Positions 17,319 to 27,292 of a DNA stretch of 64,000 nucleotides are shown here, one piece after another; the stretch's first letter is position 1; every line of letters begins with the position of its first letter. The DNA is taken from assembly GCF_006065315.1 (NCBI RefSeq), contig NZ_CP040749.1, positions 1,750,501 to 1,814,500 on the forward strand, in the 5' to 3' direction. This stretch comes from Aureibaculum algae. GTDB lineage: Bacteria; Bacteroidota; Bacteroidia; Flavobacteriales; Flavobacteriaceae. Both the position numbers and the translations under genes were made by a program. The notes under the pieces were generated by a model that was given only the letters and a program-made list of their open reading frames with translations, made no database searches and had not been told where the DNA came from.

Positions 17319-17465
17319 ATGCTTTTCAACGCTGCTTTTATTGTCATATTACTTTTTTGTCCTAAAATTTATAGGGATAGTACAGGTGAAATTCCTGTTT
17401 TCAATATTTCAGCCCCGTTATTAATACAATTTTTATATATAATTGTATCTTTAGGGTTCAATTAA
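17319..17465 (+). CDS. Possible small two-helix membrane protein (48 aa)
   Basis: A short frame from ATG 17319 to TAA 17463-17465 encodes two hydrophobic segments (AFIVILLFCPKIY and LLIQFLYIIVSL) joined by the polar loop RDSTGEIPVFNISAP. The loop looks more like real protein than random AT-rich translation. Against it, the end of the frame contains the probable promoter box of the next gene (17446), and there is no promoter or ribosome site I can identify upstream. It could be a chance frame or a gene remnant. Confidence 0.22.
   Translation: MLFNAAFIVILLFCPKIYRDSTGEIPVFNISAPLLIQFLYIIVSLGFN
17446..17453 (+). promoter_or_regulatory. Possible -7 box of the S9 peptidase gene
   Basis: TATCTTTA matches TAnnTTTG except for the last base, 24 bases before the ATG at 17478. 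Confidence 0.35.
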
Positions 17466-17477
17466 CCCCTTATAATT

Positions 17478-20309
17478 ATGTTAAAAAAGATCACCTTATC
17501 TTTAATAGTATTGAGTTTTTCATTGAGTTACGCTCAGCAAAAAAGAAGTCTTACGCACGATGATTACGATTTATGGAAAAGAATAGAAAGTCCCCAAGTT
17601 TCTGACAATGGTAAATTAGTAGTTACTTCGGTGAGTACTGCTATAACTAGAGGTGATGGCTATTTGAAAATTTACAATGTAAAAACAGGTAAATCTAGTA
17701 AATTTCACAATGGAAGTGGAGCCAAAATTTCTAACGATAATAAATTTGTATTCTTTCTTCAAAAACCAGACCATCAAACTATCAGAGTAGAGAAGAAAAA
17801 AGAGGTGAAAAAGGAGAAACAGTCTAAAAATAAGCTCTTAATTTATGATGTGGCCACTAATAAAATTATAGATAGTGTTTTAAGAGTTAAAAGTTTTGAT
17901 GTTCCCAAAAAATATAATGATTGGCTTATTATTGAAAAAATAAAAAATTTAAAACCACCAAAAGATACAACTCAAACAAAATCAAAAGAAGCTAAGGATG
18001 CCAAAGAAAAGAAAAAAGATAGCATAAAAGTTAAAAACCCAGCACTCGAGGCCGATTATGCCTTGGTTTATAATCTTATAAGTAAAACTTCAGATACTAT
18101 TTTTTATATCAAATCTTTAAAATTAGCAGAAGACGCACTCGCCTTATATTTTACAAAAACCAAAACTAAAAAGAAAGGAGATATTGGTATTTATCAATAT
18201 GATTTTGCGAATGGCAATGAGAAAGTTATTGATACAGGCAGGTATGCGTATGATAGATTAGCAATTGATAAAAGAGGTGATTATTTAACATTTTTATCTG
18301 CTAAAGACTCTATTGGGAAAGATTCTTTAAAATATGAATTATTTTATCTTACAAAGAATAATTTAAAACAAGTTACAGATACGTTAGGAAAGAATTTACG
18401 TACAGATTGGGAATTGAGTGGTGCTCAAAATCCTTATTTTTCAGAACATTCAAAACGGTTATATTTTTATACTAAACCAATAGTCAATTATGATATTGAC
18501 ACAACGTTGTTAAAAGAAGAAATTCCAGAAGTTGATGTTTGGAATTATAAAGATAAGTTAATCCAGCCTGAGCAAAAATCGAAACTAGCATCTTTAAAGG
18601 ATAAAGCCTATTTATCTTACATTAATTTGAGCAATGATAACGTAATACAATTGCAAGACGAATCAATTAATAATATGCTTTTTGATACTGATAAAGAGCA
18701 GAAATATGTATTAGGAAATTCTTCTAGTCCTTATGATGTGGAACGTTCTTGGGAGTACCCTTGGTTATCTGATTATTATATTATAAATACAGAAACGGGT
18801 ATGAAACAATTGGCCATGGAAGGTACTTCTGCTCGCCCTTATTTATCACCAGATGGTAATTTTTCTGTTTATTTTGAAGGGAAGAGCCAACATTGGTGGG
18901 CTTTAGATTTAACAAACAACAAGAAAATAAATTTAACTCAAAATATTGGTGTTCCTTTTTATGATGTTGAAGATGATCATCCAGCGACCGCCGGATCTTA
19001 TGGTTTTGGAGGTTTTGATAAAGAGGGTTTTGCTTTGTTAAATGATCAATTTGATATTTGGAAGGTTGATTTAAAGAGTATTAAATCACCAATAAATATA
19101 ACTAAAGATGGAAGAAAAAAGAATGTTGAATACAGAACATTACGTTTGGATGTAAAAAATAGAAATAAAGCCTCATATTTTAAAAAGCAATTATTAATAG
19201 AGGTATTTGACAGAACACATAAAACAAATACGATTGTTGGACTGAATGCTAAAAGTTATCGTGCAAAAGAAATAGTAAGTGCTGATAAAATGCTTTTAGG
19301 TGGATTTAGAAAAGCCAGTGAAGCCGATATTCTATTATACACTGAAGAGAATTTTAATGTCTTTCCGGATTTACATTGTTTTGATGGAAAAAAATCGAAA
19401 CAAATTACTGATGCTAATCCACAGCAAAAGGACTTTTTATGGGGAACTTCTGAGAAATTTAGTTGGACGGCATATGACGGTACAAAGTTAGATGGTATTA
19501 TATACAAACCTGAAAATTTTGATGCCACTAAAAAATATCCATTAATTAGTTATTTCTATGAAAAACGAAGTAATAGTTTAAATAGTTATCATACCCCAAG
19601 ACCAAGTGCTTCAACGGTAAATATGAGTTATTTGGTGAGTAATGATTATGTGGTTTTCGTACCAGATATTGTTTATACAGATGGTAAGCCTGGTCAAAGT
19701 GCTTATAATTGCATTGTTTCTGGTGTTGATGCTGTTGAGAAATTAGGCTATATAGATAGTGATAATATGGCTATCCAGGGCCAAAGTTGGGGTGGTTATC
19801 AAGTTGCGTATTTAGTGACTGTAACAAATAAATTTAAAGCGGCTATGGCAGGTGCACCTGTAAGTAACATGACTTCTGCCTATGGAGGAATTCGCTGGCA
19901 GAGTGGTTTAAGCCGAGCCTTTCAATACGAAAAAACACAAAGTAGAATTGGTAAGACGCTTTGGGAAGGTTTTGATTTATATGTCGAAAATTCACCTGTA
20001 TTTGGTATTCCGAAGATTGAAACACCATTGTTGATGATGCATAATGATGCAGATGGAGCGGTACCTTACTATCAAGGTATTGAAATGTTTATGGGAATGC
20101 GTAGGCTAAATAAACCAGCTTGGTTATTGGTTTATAATAACGAGGCACATAATTTAAGAAAGCAAAAAAATAGACAAGATTTATCCATAAGAATGATGCA
20201 ATTTTTTGATCATTATTTAAAAGGAGCTCCTGCTCCAAAGTGGATGACAGAAGGGGTGTCTCAAGTCAGAAAAGGAAAAGATTTTGGCTACGAATTAGAG
20301 GACAAGTAA
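17478..20309 (+). CDS. Exported S9 family prolyl oligopeptidase-like peptidase
   Basis: A 943-residue serine peptidase with a signal peptide (ITLSLIVLSFSLSYAQ). The N-terminal two thirds form a beta-propeller; it contains two lysine/glutamate-rich insertions near 108-125 and 160-190. The C-terminal alpha/beta-hydrolase domain has the nucleophile S770 in GQSWGGY, acid near D859 in HNDADGAVP and H891 in NNEAHNL, the usual S9 triad. Length is greater than for a typical S9 enzyme (~700), mainly in the propeller. It probably degrades peptides in the periplasm. It stands alone and shares a bidirectional terminator with pepD. Confidence 0.93.
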   Translation: MLKKITLSLIVLSFSLSYAQQKRSLTHDDYDLWKRIESPQVSDNGKLVVTSVSTAITRGDGYLKIYNVKTGKSSKFHNGSGAKISNDNKFVFFLQKPDHQTIRVEKKKEVKKEKQSKNKLLIYDVATNKIIDSVLRVKSFDVPKKYNDWLIIEKIKNLKPPKDTTQTKSKEAKDAKEKKKDSIKVKNPALEADYALVYNLISKTSDTIFYIKSLKLAEDALALYFTKTKTKKKGDIGIYQYDFANGNEKVIDTGRYAYDRLAIDKRGDYLTFLSAKDSIGKDSLKYELFYLTKNNLKQVTDTLGKNLRTDWELSGAQNPYFSEHSKRLYFYTKPIVNYDIDTTLLKEEIPEVDVWNYKDKLIQPEQKSKLASLKDKAYLSYINLSNDNVIQLQDESINNMLFDTDKEQKYVLGNSSSPYDVERSWEYPWLSDYYIINTETGMKQLAMEGTSARPYLSPDGNFSVYFEGKSQHWWALDLTNNKKINLTQNIGVPFYDVEDDHPATAGSYGFGGFDKEGFALLNDQFDIWKVDLKSIKSPINITKDGRKKNVEYRTLRLDVKNRNKASYFKKQLLIEVFDRTHKTNTIVGLNAKSYRAKEIVSADKMLLGGFRKASEADILLYTEENFNVFPDLHCFDGKKSKQITDANPQQKDFLWGTSEKFSWTAYDGTKLDGIIYKPENFDATKKYPLISYFYEKRSNSLNSYHTPRPSASTVNMSYLVSNDYVVFVPDIVYTDGKPGQSAYNCIVSGVDAVEKLGYIDSDNMAIQGQSWGGYQVAYLVTVTNKFKAAMAGAPVSNMTSAYGGIRWQSGLSRAFQYEKTQSRIGKTLWEGFDLYVENSPVFGIPKIETPLLMMHNDADGAVPYYQGIEMFMGMRRLNKPAWLLVYNNEAHNLRKQKNRQDLSIRMMQFFDHYLKGAPAPKWMTEGVSQVRKGKDFGYELEDK

Positions 20310-20332
20310 TTGTCAATATTTAGTACAATAAA

Positions 20333-20375
20333 AAAGAATACCATTAAACCTATATTGAGTTTAATGGTATTCTTT
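20333..20375 (+). terminator. Bidirectional terminator between the S9 peptidase gene and pepD
   Basis: A perfect 16-bp stem (arm AAAGAATACCATTAAA at 20333-20348, partner at 20360-20375) with an 11-base loop, flanked by A-rich and T-rich sequence on both sides. It separates two convergent genes. Confidence 0.85.
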
Positions 20376-20379
20376 AGTT

Positions 20380-21831
20380 TTAAGCCTTTTCAGGAATCTC
20401 TTTTAAAATCTCCAACACATATTTCCAAAATTTCTGTGTAGAACTAATACTTGCTCTTTCATCAGGTGAGTGTGCTCCCTTTATCGTTGGACCAAAAGAA
20501 ATCATATCCATTTTAGGATAATTTTGTCCTAAGATACCACACTCTAAACCTGCATGACAGGCCATAACGTGAGGCTTTTCATTGAATAAATCTTGATAGG
20601 TTTTTTCTAAGACTTTTAGAATGTTAGAATCAGGATTTGGTTTCCAGCCAGGATAAGTACCTGAGGTTCTTACAGAATAATGAGCCAATTCAAATACAGA
20701 TGAAATAGTGTTCACTAAATTGTCTTTACCAGAATCTACAGAGCTACGTGTTAAACATAGTATTTTAATTTGCCCATCTTTAACCAAGACGCGGGCAACA
20801 TTATTAGAAGTCTCTACTAAATCTTTAATATCAGGACTCATTCTAAAAACACCATTATGAATTGCATATATAACTTTCAATAATGTATTTTGATCTTGTT
20901 TTGAAAGAGCATTTACGGGTTTATCGCAACCATTACACGTAATTTCTATATCTTTTTCAATTGATTTATATTCTGCAATTATTGATTTAGAAATGTCATT
21001 AAACTGAGCCGTAAAGTCATCTGAATTATTTGTTACAACAATGGCATTACTTTCTCTTGGAATGGCATTTCGTAAACCACCTCCATCTATCTCTGAAATA
21101 GACATTACCTTTTTAAGATCAAAGAGAATACGATTCATGAGTTTATTAGCATTACCAAAACCTTTATGAATATCCATACCTGAATGTCCACCTTGTAATC
21201 CATTTACGGTTATTTTAAAAGCGGTAACATTATCAGAAGTTCTAACTGGTTTATATGATTTTGAAGCGGTAATGTCAATACCTCCGGCACAGCCAACACC
21301 AATTTCATCATCATCTTCAGTATCTAGGTTTAAAAGTATTTCACCATTTAACCATCCTCCTTCTAGTCCCATGGCACCTGTCATTCCCGTTTCTTCGTCA
21401 ATAGTAAATAAGGCTTCAAGAGCAGGGTGTTGTATATCTGTACTTTGTAAGATGCTCATTATAGTAGCCACTCCCAAACCATTGTCTGCTCCTAACGTAG
21501 TACCTTTAGCTTTTACCCAATCGCCATCAACAATCATTTGTATTCCTTGTTTGCTGAAATCAAAATTGGTTTCATTATTTTTTTGATGTACCATATCTAA
21601 ATGGGACTGTAAAACCACGGTCTTTTTATTTTCCATACCTGCTGTTGCAGGTTTTGTAATGATAACATTACCTACATTATCTACCTTAGTGGTTAAACCT
21701 AAGTTTTTACCAAAATTTACCATAAACTGAATAACACGTTCTTCCTTTTTAGACGCTCTAGGTACAGCATTCAAATCAGCAAAATTGTTCCAAATAGCTT
21801 TGGGTTCTAGGTTTCTTATTTCATTGTTCAT
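20380..21831 (-). CDS. pepD: Aminoacyl-histidine dipeptidase PepD (M20)
   Basis: Cytoplasmic zinc metallopeptidase of 483 residues, the usual PepD size, hydrolysing Xaa-His dipeptides such as carnosine. Metal and catalytic motifs are present: LQSHLDMVHQK, GADNGLGVA, DEETGMTGAMGL, LDTEDDDE and ACHAGLECGIL. The central region GGHSGMDIHKG matches the M20 dimerisation domain. It is monocistronic by context. Confidence 0.94.
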   Translation of the reverse strand: MNNEIRNLEPKAIWNNFADLNAVPRASKKEERVIQFMVNFGKNLGLTTKVDNVGNVIITKPATAGMENKKTVVLQSHLDMVHQKNNETNFDFSKQGIQMIVDGDWVKAKGTTLGADNGLGVATIMSILQSTDIQHPALEALFTIDEETGMTGAMGLEGGWLNGEILLNLDTEDDDEIGVGCAGGIDITASKSYKPVRTSDNVTAFKITVNGLQGGHSGMDIHKGFGNANKLMNRILFDLKKVMSISEIDGGGLRNAIPRESNAIVVTNNSDDFTAQFNDISKSIIAEYKSIEKDIEITCNGCDKPVNALSKQDQNTLLKVIYAIHNGVFRMSPDIKDLVETSNNVARVLVKDGQIKILCLTRSSVDSGKDNLVNTISSVFELAHYSVRTSGTYPGWKPNPDSNILKVLEKTYQDLFNEKPHVMACHAGLECGILGQNYPKMDMISFGPTIKGAHSPDERASISSTQKFWKYVLEILKEIPEKA

Positions 21832-21962
21832 TTTCTATCTTGTTTAATCGTTTATAATCAATTTAATTGTCAATTTGTTAATGAAGAGTCCGTTTTAAAT
21901 CTAATACGGTGGTTAAAGATGAATTAATTTCACCGTTCTTTGAAAACTATTAGATGTAATAA

Positions 21963-22595
21963 TTATTTCCTTATTACTGTATTTTCAACAGGTTTTCTTA
22001 CTTTTTTTAGAGTACTCATAAAATCGTCATCTGCTCTGTATCCAACAGGTAAAACTAAAACTGATTTTAAGCTGTCTTCTTTTAAATCTAAAACTTCATC
22101 AAATTTCTGAGCATTAAAGCCTTCCATAGGGCAGGCATCTATTTTTTCTATAGCACAAACCGTCATTAAATTACCCAAGGCAATATAGGCTTGATTAATA
22201 GCTGACTCTTGTTTTTCGATGGTAGATTTATTTGAAAATATACCTTTTAATTGTTTTCTATATTTTTCTATAATATCTTCTGAAGTGCCTCTTATTTCTT
22301 TTTCAAGATCAAAATATTTATCAATATCTTCTAAAGTGAAATAATCTTGAATACATAGAACTAGTACATGTGATGCCGTAGACAGTTGTTGTTGATTAAA
22401 AGAATGCGTCATCAATTGTTTTTGCAATTCCTTATTCTTTACAATAAGCATTTTTATGGGTTGTAGCCCGAAAGAGGTTGCTGTAAGATTAAAGGCTTCT
22501 GATAAAATATCAATTTTGTCTTCAGACAATATTTTTGTTTCATCAAATTTTTTGCAGGCATAACGCCATTTTAGGCTATCAATTGTATTGTTCAA
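21963..22595 (-). CDS. NAD(P)H-dependent nitroreductase-family oxidoreductase
   Basis: FMN-dependent nitroreductase-like protein of 210 residues, similar to the NfsB group. It has the N-terminal SLKWRYACKKFDETKILSED, the flavin-binding LSEAFNLTATSFGLQPIK and a C-terminal LPVGYRADDDFM. Enzymes of this type reduce quinones or nitro compounds. No ATG is available; the start is the TTG at 22595 (NNTIDSLKWRY). A TACTTTTG box lies about 40 bases upstream. Confidence 0.88.
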   Translation of the reverse strand: MNNTIDSLKWRYACKKFDETKILSEDKIDILSEAFNLTATSFGLQPIKMLIVKNKELQKQLMTHSFNQQQLSTASHVLVLCIQDYFTLEDIDKYFDLEKEIRGTSEDIIEKYRKQLKGIFSNKSTIEKQESAINQAYIALGNLMTVCAIEKIDACPMEGFNAQKFDEVLDLKEDSLKSVLVLPVGYRADDDFMSTLKKVRKPVENTVIRK

Positions 22596-22634
22596 TGTTT
22601 CAGATTTTAAGGATTAGGATTTTAAATTTTAGAT

Positions 22635-22642
22635 CAAAAGTA
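22635..22642 (-). promoter_or_regulatory. -7 box of the nitroreductase gene
   Basis: The minus strand reads TACTTTTG, a full TAnnTTTG match, 39 bases before the TTG start. Confidence 0.5.
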
Positions 22643-22660
22643 ACTTTGAACTTTACTTAA

Positions 22661-24487
22661 CTATCCTAGTGACTGCATTTCAACTAGTTTTCTATAGATA
22701 CCGTTATTGGCCATTAATTCTGAATGTTTGCCTTGCTCCATAATAACACCTTTTTGAAGTACTACAATGGTATCTGCTTTTTGAATCGTTGATAAGCGAT
22801 GAGCAATAACCAATGACGTTCTATTTTTCATCATATTTTCCAACGCAACTTGTACTAATCTTTCTGATTCAGTATCTAATGCAGATGTTGCTTCGTCTAA
22901 GACCATAATTGGAGGGTTTTTAAGAACGGCTCTTGCAATGCTTAAACGTTGTTTTTGTCCACCTGAGAGTTTACCTCCTGAATCACCAATATTAGTGTCT
23001 ATTCCCTTTGGTAATTCACTTACGAATTCCCATGCATTAGCAATTTTTAACGCTTCTATAATTTGTTCATCAGTAGCATTTTCATCACCTAAAAGGAGGT
23101 TGTTTTTTATAGAATCATTAAATAGAATGGCGTCTTGGGTAACAATACCCAATTGAGCACGTAACGATTTTATGGTTAACTCTTTAATGTCCAACCCGTC
23201 TATAGTGATACTTCCAGAATTCACATCATAAAAGCGAGTAATTAAATTCGCTAAGGTCGATTTTCCGCTACCCGATTGTCCAACTAAAGCCACGGTTTTC
23301 CCTTTAGGGATGGTAAGTGAAAAATCTTTTAAAACAAATTCCTCATCATATTTAAAGGATATATGATCAAACTTAACTTCATCATAAAAGCCATCAATTA
23401 CAATAGCATTTTCTTTATCTTTTAAAGGATTTTCGGTTTCAATTATTTCTAATACGCGTTCTGCGGCAGCATTCCCTTTTTTTACACTATAGCTAGCTTT
23501 AGAAATTGCTTTTGCAGGAGTTAGAATGTTATATGCCAAGCCCATAAAAGCTAAAAAAGCTTCACTACTTAAAGATTTATCAACTAAAACTAAAGTACCA
23601 CCATACCATAAAAGGACAGCAATAACTCCGATACCCAAAAATTCACTCGTCGGGCTGGCTAAATTTGTTCTGTTTAGTAAACTATTGGAGAATTTATTAA
23701 ATCTACTTGTTGATTCGTTGAATTTTTTGTTAAAGATGCCTTCAGCGTTAAAACCTTTAATAATACGAAGCCCACTTAATGTTTCTTCAATTAAAGATAA
23801 AAAGTATCCCTGTTCTTTTTGTACTCTATCCGATTTTCGTTTTAAGTTTTTACCAACTAAAGAAATTAGAAAACCTGATATGGGAATAAATATAAAAACG
23901 AATAATGTAAGCTGAGGGCTTAGTGTTAACATAAAAATTATTGTAAAAATAATGGTCAACGGCTCTCTAAACAGCAGTTCTAAAATAGAAAGAAAAGAAT
24001 GTTGTATTTCTAAAACATCGGTACCTATTCTTGCCATAATATCACCTTTTCTCTTTTCAGAAAAGTAGGAGAGGGGTAATTCTACTGTTTTTTTGTATAG
24101 TTGGTTTCTTAAATCTTTTAAAACGCCATTACGTAAAAACGTAATATAATACATGGCTAAATAATTGAATATGTTTTTTAAGAAAAACACAATCATAATC
24201 AATACAATAACCACTAACAATGCCTTAGACTTATCGTCACCTGCAATTGATGTAATTTGGTAGCTTACATAATTGTTAAAAAAATCAGATAAAGAATTAA
24301 TGCCTTCATACATTGGTTTTTCAGTAACTTGATTAAGTTCAGGATTAAATATAACTTTCAATAGTGGCATTAATACCATAAAAGATAAGCCACTAAATAA
24401 GGCATATAAAACATTAAAAATAATATTTAATATGCCATATATTTTATAAGGATAAGCAAAGCGTAAAATCTTTTTAAAATACTCCAT
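22661..24487 (-). CDS. MsbA-like ABC exporter (fused permease and ATPase)
   Basis: A 608-residue half-transporter, typical of MsbA/LmrA-type exporters that act as homodimers. Six membrane helices lie within about 1-330. The ATPase domain has Walker A GQSGSGKST near 402-410, signature LSGGQKQR near 506, Walker B IMVLDEATSALD near 527 and a H-loop IAHRLST. Lipid A flipping is the likely role by family, but other lipids or peptides are possible. Its start overlaps by one base the stop of the phosphohexomutase gene upstream, so they are co-transcribed. Confidence 0.92.
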   Translation of the reverse strand: MEYFKKILRFAYPYKIYGILNIIFNVLYALFSGLSFMVLMPLLKVIFNPELNQVTEKPMYEGINSLSDFFNNYVSYQITSIAGDDKSKALLVVIVLIMIVFFLKNIFNYLAMYYITFLRNGVLKDLRNQLYKKTVELPLSYFSEKRKGDIMARIGTDVLEIQHSFLSILELLFREPLTIIFTIIFMLTLSPQLTLFVFIFIPISGFLISLVGKNLKRKSDRVQKEQGYFLSLIEETLSGLRIIKGFNAEGIFNKKFNESTSRFNKFSNSLLNRTNLASPTSEFLGIGVIAVLLWYGGTLVLVDKSLSSEAFLAFMGLAYNILTPAKAISKASYSVKKGNAAAERVLEIIETENPLKDKENAIVIDGFYDEVKFDHISFKYDEEFVLKDFSLTIPKGKTVALVGQSGSGKSTLANLITRFYDVNSGSITIDGLDIKELTIKSLRAQLGIVTQDAILFNDSIKNNLLLGDENATDEQIIEALKIANAWEFVSELPKGIDTNIGDSGGKLSGGQKQRLSIARAVLKNPPIMVLDEATSALDTESERLVQVALENMMKNRTSLVIAHRLSTIQKADTIVVLQKGVIMEQGKHSELMANNGIYRKLVEMQSLG

Positions 24488-26208
24488 TAATTTAATTGCA
24501 TCTCTTTGATGATTCTGTCAATTTTCTGAGTGAGTAATTTGTCAACAATAGTAGCATCTTCAGTTTTTTCTAAAGGAAGATTAACACTAAAATAGAACTT
24601 AATTTTAGGTTCAGTTCCACTAGGTCTTGCTGCTACTTTTGTGCCATCTTTAGTTTGGTAAATTAACACATTAGATTTTGGCAAATCTATAGCTGTTTTT
24701 TCTCCAGTTAATAAATTTGTACAAATAGAAGATTCATAATCAAATAAAAATTCTACTGGTGATCCATCTATATTTTTCAAAGGACTATTTCGCATATCCA
24801 CCATCATTTGGCTTATTTGCTGAGCCCCATCCATTCCCTTTTTGGTTAATGAGATTAAATACTCTTTATAATACCCATGTTTAGAATACAAGTTCAACAA
24901 TTCTTTATAGATTGTTGAATTGTTGTTTTTTGCATGAGCAGCAATTTCACATGCGAGTAGCGTGGCCGTTACAGCATCTTTATCTCGAATAAAATCGCCT
25001 ACCATATATCCGAAACTTTCTTCACCACCACCAATAAATTCCTGTTCACCCTCTGCTTCTCTTATTAAATCAGCAATCCATTTAAATCCTGTCAAACAAA
25101 TTTTAGTGACAACATTATAACTTTGAGCAATTTTTTCGATTAAATTAGTAGAAACAATGGTAGTTGCAACAAATTGATTTCCGTTTAATCTTCCATCTTC
25201 ATGCCATTGTTTAATTAAATAGTCAGTCATTACTGCCATGGTTTGGTTACCATTTAGTAATACTAATTTATTTTCTAAATTTCTAACGGCAATACCTAAT
25301 CTATCAGAATCAGGATCAGTACCTATTACAATATCAGCACCAATTTTTTCAGCCAAATCAGTTGCCATTTTTAAGGCAGCTGGTTCTTCTGGATTTGGAG
25401 AAGCAACAGTAGGAAAATCACCATCTGGTTTCTCTTGTTCTTTTACAATATGTACATCTTTAAAGCCAGCCATTTTCAACACTTTAGGAACTGACATTAT
25501 AGAAGTTCCATGTAATGAAGTAAAGACAATTTTTAATTTATTTCTATTTGGAGTGTTAAAAGTACCATTAGCAACAGATGCTTTATTAAATGCCTCATCA
25601 ACTTCTTTACCAATGATACTTAATAAGTTTTCATTGGCTTTAAAATTAATTTTATCAAAATTTACAGAGCTTACTTCTTCAATTATTTTTTTATCATGAG
25701 GTGGAACTATTTGTCCACCATCGTTCCAATATACTTTATACCCATTATATTCTGGTGGATTATGTGAAGCCGTTAAAACGATACCCGCGTCGCAACCTAA
25801 ATGTCTAACTGCAAAAGAAAGTTCTGGAGTTGTTCTTAGGTCCTCGAACAATAAGGCTCTAATATTATTAGCTGTAATTACGTCAGCTACTATTTTTGCT
25901 AATGATTTACTATTATGACGACAATCAAAAGCAATGGCAACTTTCAGTTCTTTGTCAGGAAAAGTTTGATGTAAATAATTTGCCAAACCCTGTGTGGCTC
26001 TACCCAATGTATATTGATTGATACGATTAGTACCTACCCCCATGATACCACGCATACCACCGGTACCAAATTCCATATCTTTATAGAAACTTTCAGTTAA
26101 GTTGTTGTCATTATTATCAATTAATTTCTGTACTTTTTCTTGAGTAGTAGCATCAAAAGGTGCAACTAACCATTGTTTAGCTTTTTCTAGTATTTGTTGA
26201 GTGCTCAT
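24487..26208 (-). CDS. Phosphohexomutase (phosphoglucomutase/phosphomannomutase)
   Basis: 573-residue alpha-D-phosphohexomutase that interconverts hexose 1- and 6-phosphates. Motifs are complete: active-site serine near 146 in TASHNPPEYNGYKVY, the metal loop GTDPDSDRLGIAV, the sugar-binding GGGEESFGY and the phosphate-binding ARPSGTEPKIK. Its length and motifs match the PgcA/PGM2-like group. The frame is open to 26289, but those 27 residues are hydrophobic and non-conserved, so the ATG at 26208 (MSTQQILEKAKQWL) is used. A TATATTTG box lies just upstream. Confidence 0.93.
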   Translation of the reverse strand: MSTQQILEKAKQWLVAPFDATTQEKVQKLIDNNDNNLTESFYKDMEFGTGGMRGIMGVGTNRINQYTLGRATQGLANYLHQTFPDKELKVAIAFDCRHNSKSLAKIVADVITANNIRALLFEDLRTTPELSFAVRHLGCDAGIVLTASHNPPEYNGYKVYWNDGGQIVPPHDKKIIEEVSSVNFDKINFKANENLLSIIGKEVDEAFNKASVANGTFNTPNRNKLKIVFTSLHGTSIMSVPKVLKMAGFKDVHIVKEQEKPDGDFPTVASPNPEEPAALKMATDLAEKIGADIVIGTDPDSDRLGIAVRNLENKLVLLNGNQTMAVMTDYLIKQWHEDGRLNGNQFVATTIVSTNLIEKIAQSYNVVTKICLTGFKWIADLIREAEGEQEFIGGGEESFGYMVGDFIRDKDAVTATLLACEIAAHAKNNNSTIYKELLNLYSKHGYYKEYLISLTKKGMDGAQQISQMMVDMRNSPLKNIDGSPVEFLFDYESSICTNLLTGEKTAIDLPKSNVLIYQTKDGTKVAARPSGTEPKIKFYFSVNLPLEKTEDATIVDKLLTQKIDRIIKEMQLN

Positions 26209-26224
26209 AAGGTTTAATTTTAAA

Positions 26225-26232
26225 CAAATATA
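26225..26232 (-). promoter_or_regulatory. -7 box of the phosphohexomutase/exporter operon
   Basis: The minus strand reads TATATTTG, 16 bases before the ATG at 26208; the predicted leader is only about 12 bases. Confidence 0.5.
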
Positions 26233-26336
26233 AGGATTAATTGAAAGAATGAAAGGGTAAAAAATAAGATTCAAAAAGTAGCAATACAAAAATACTGCAC
26301 ATGTAGTTTTTAAAGTATCTTTTGCTGCTTATTAAA

Positions 26337-27278
26337 TCAAACTACTTCGCTAATTTTATAACGCTCGTCATTTCTTTTAGAACGAAGTATAAGTTCACCT
26401 AAAAATCCTGCTAAGAATAGTTGTGTTCCAATAATCATGGCAACAATGGCAGCATAAAATTGAGGTCGTTCAGTAAGTAATCTGCCTGAAGTATTGAAAA
26501 ACATCTTGTCAATACCTAAGTATAAGGCAAAACATAATCCGATAAAAAACATAAAACTACCCAATAAACCAAACAGGTGCATAGGTCGTTTGGCGAACTT
26601 GGACAAAAACCAAATGGTAATCAAATCTAAAAATCCGTTGACGAATCTATCTATTCCGAATTTTGTAGTTCCATATTTTCTGGCTTGATGTTGTACTACT
26701 TTCTCATCAATTTTAGTGAAACCTTCATTTTTTGCCAAAACAGGAATGTAACGGTGCATTTCCCCATAAACATCAACACTTTTAATGACAATACTTTTAT
26801 AAGCTTTTAGTCCGCAATTAAAGTCGTGTAGTTTTAGGCCTGATGTTTTTCTTGCGGCGGCATTAAACAGTTTTGAAGGTATATTTTTTCTTATTTTAGA
26901 ATCGTAGCGTTTCTTTTTCCAACCAGAAACAAGATCTAAGTTATTTTTAGTAATCAGTTCGTAAAGTTCTGGAATTTCATCCGGGCTGTCCTGCAAATCA
27001 GCATCCATGGTAATAACCACATCACCTTTTGTTATTTTAAATCCGGCATTTAAAGCTTGAGATTTACCATAGTTTTTTTGAAAACGAATTCCTTTGACAG
27101 CGGAGTCCTTTTTTGATAAATTCTCGATGACTTGCCAAGAATTATCTGTGCTACCATCATCAATAAAGATAATTTCATAACTAAACTGATGGGCTTGCAT
27201 AACTTTTGCAATCCAATCATATAATTCGCCTAAAGACTCGTCTTCGTTAAGTAGTGGGATAACTACTGAAATGTTCAT
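26337..27278 (-). CDS. Membrane-anchored family 2 glycosyltransferase (DPM1/ArnC-like)
   Basis: 313-residue GT2 enzyme that transfers a sugar from a nucleotide or dolichol/undecaprenyl-type donor. The N-terminal domain begins ISVVIPLLNEDESLGEL and carries the metal-binding DADLQDSP; two C-terminal membrane helices (FGLLGSFMFFIGLCFALYLG and AAIVAMIIGTQLFLAGFLGE) place it at the inner membrane. The usual reaction for this subgroup is formation of a polyprenyl-phosphate sugar. It lies 14 bp downstream of the DUF4199 gene, implying a two-gene operon. Confidence 0.92.
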   Translation of the reverse strand: MNISVVIPLLNEDESLGELYDWIAKVMQAHQFSYEIIFIDDGSTDNSWQVIENLSKKDSAVKGIRFQKNYGKSQALNAGFKITKGDVVITMDADLQDSPDEIPELYELITKNNLDLVSGWKKKRYDSKIRKNIPSKLFNAAARKTSGLKLHDFNCGLKAYKSIVIKSVDVYGEMHRYIPVLAKNEGFTKIDEKVVQHQARKYGTTKFGIDRFVNGFLDLITIWFLSKFAKRPMHLFGLLGSFMFFIGLCFALYLGIDKMFFNTSGRLLTERPQFYAAIVAMIIGTQLFLAGFLGELILRSKRNDERYKISEVV

Positions 27279-27292
27279 ATTCTATTCGTTGT

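Noticed and set aside
17454..17468. GGGTT-CAATT-AACCC hairpin before the S9 peptidase gene as a riboswitch or attenuator
   Set aside because: Five-base stem without T-run, and the likely transcription start lies within it.
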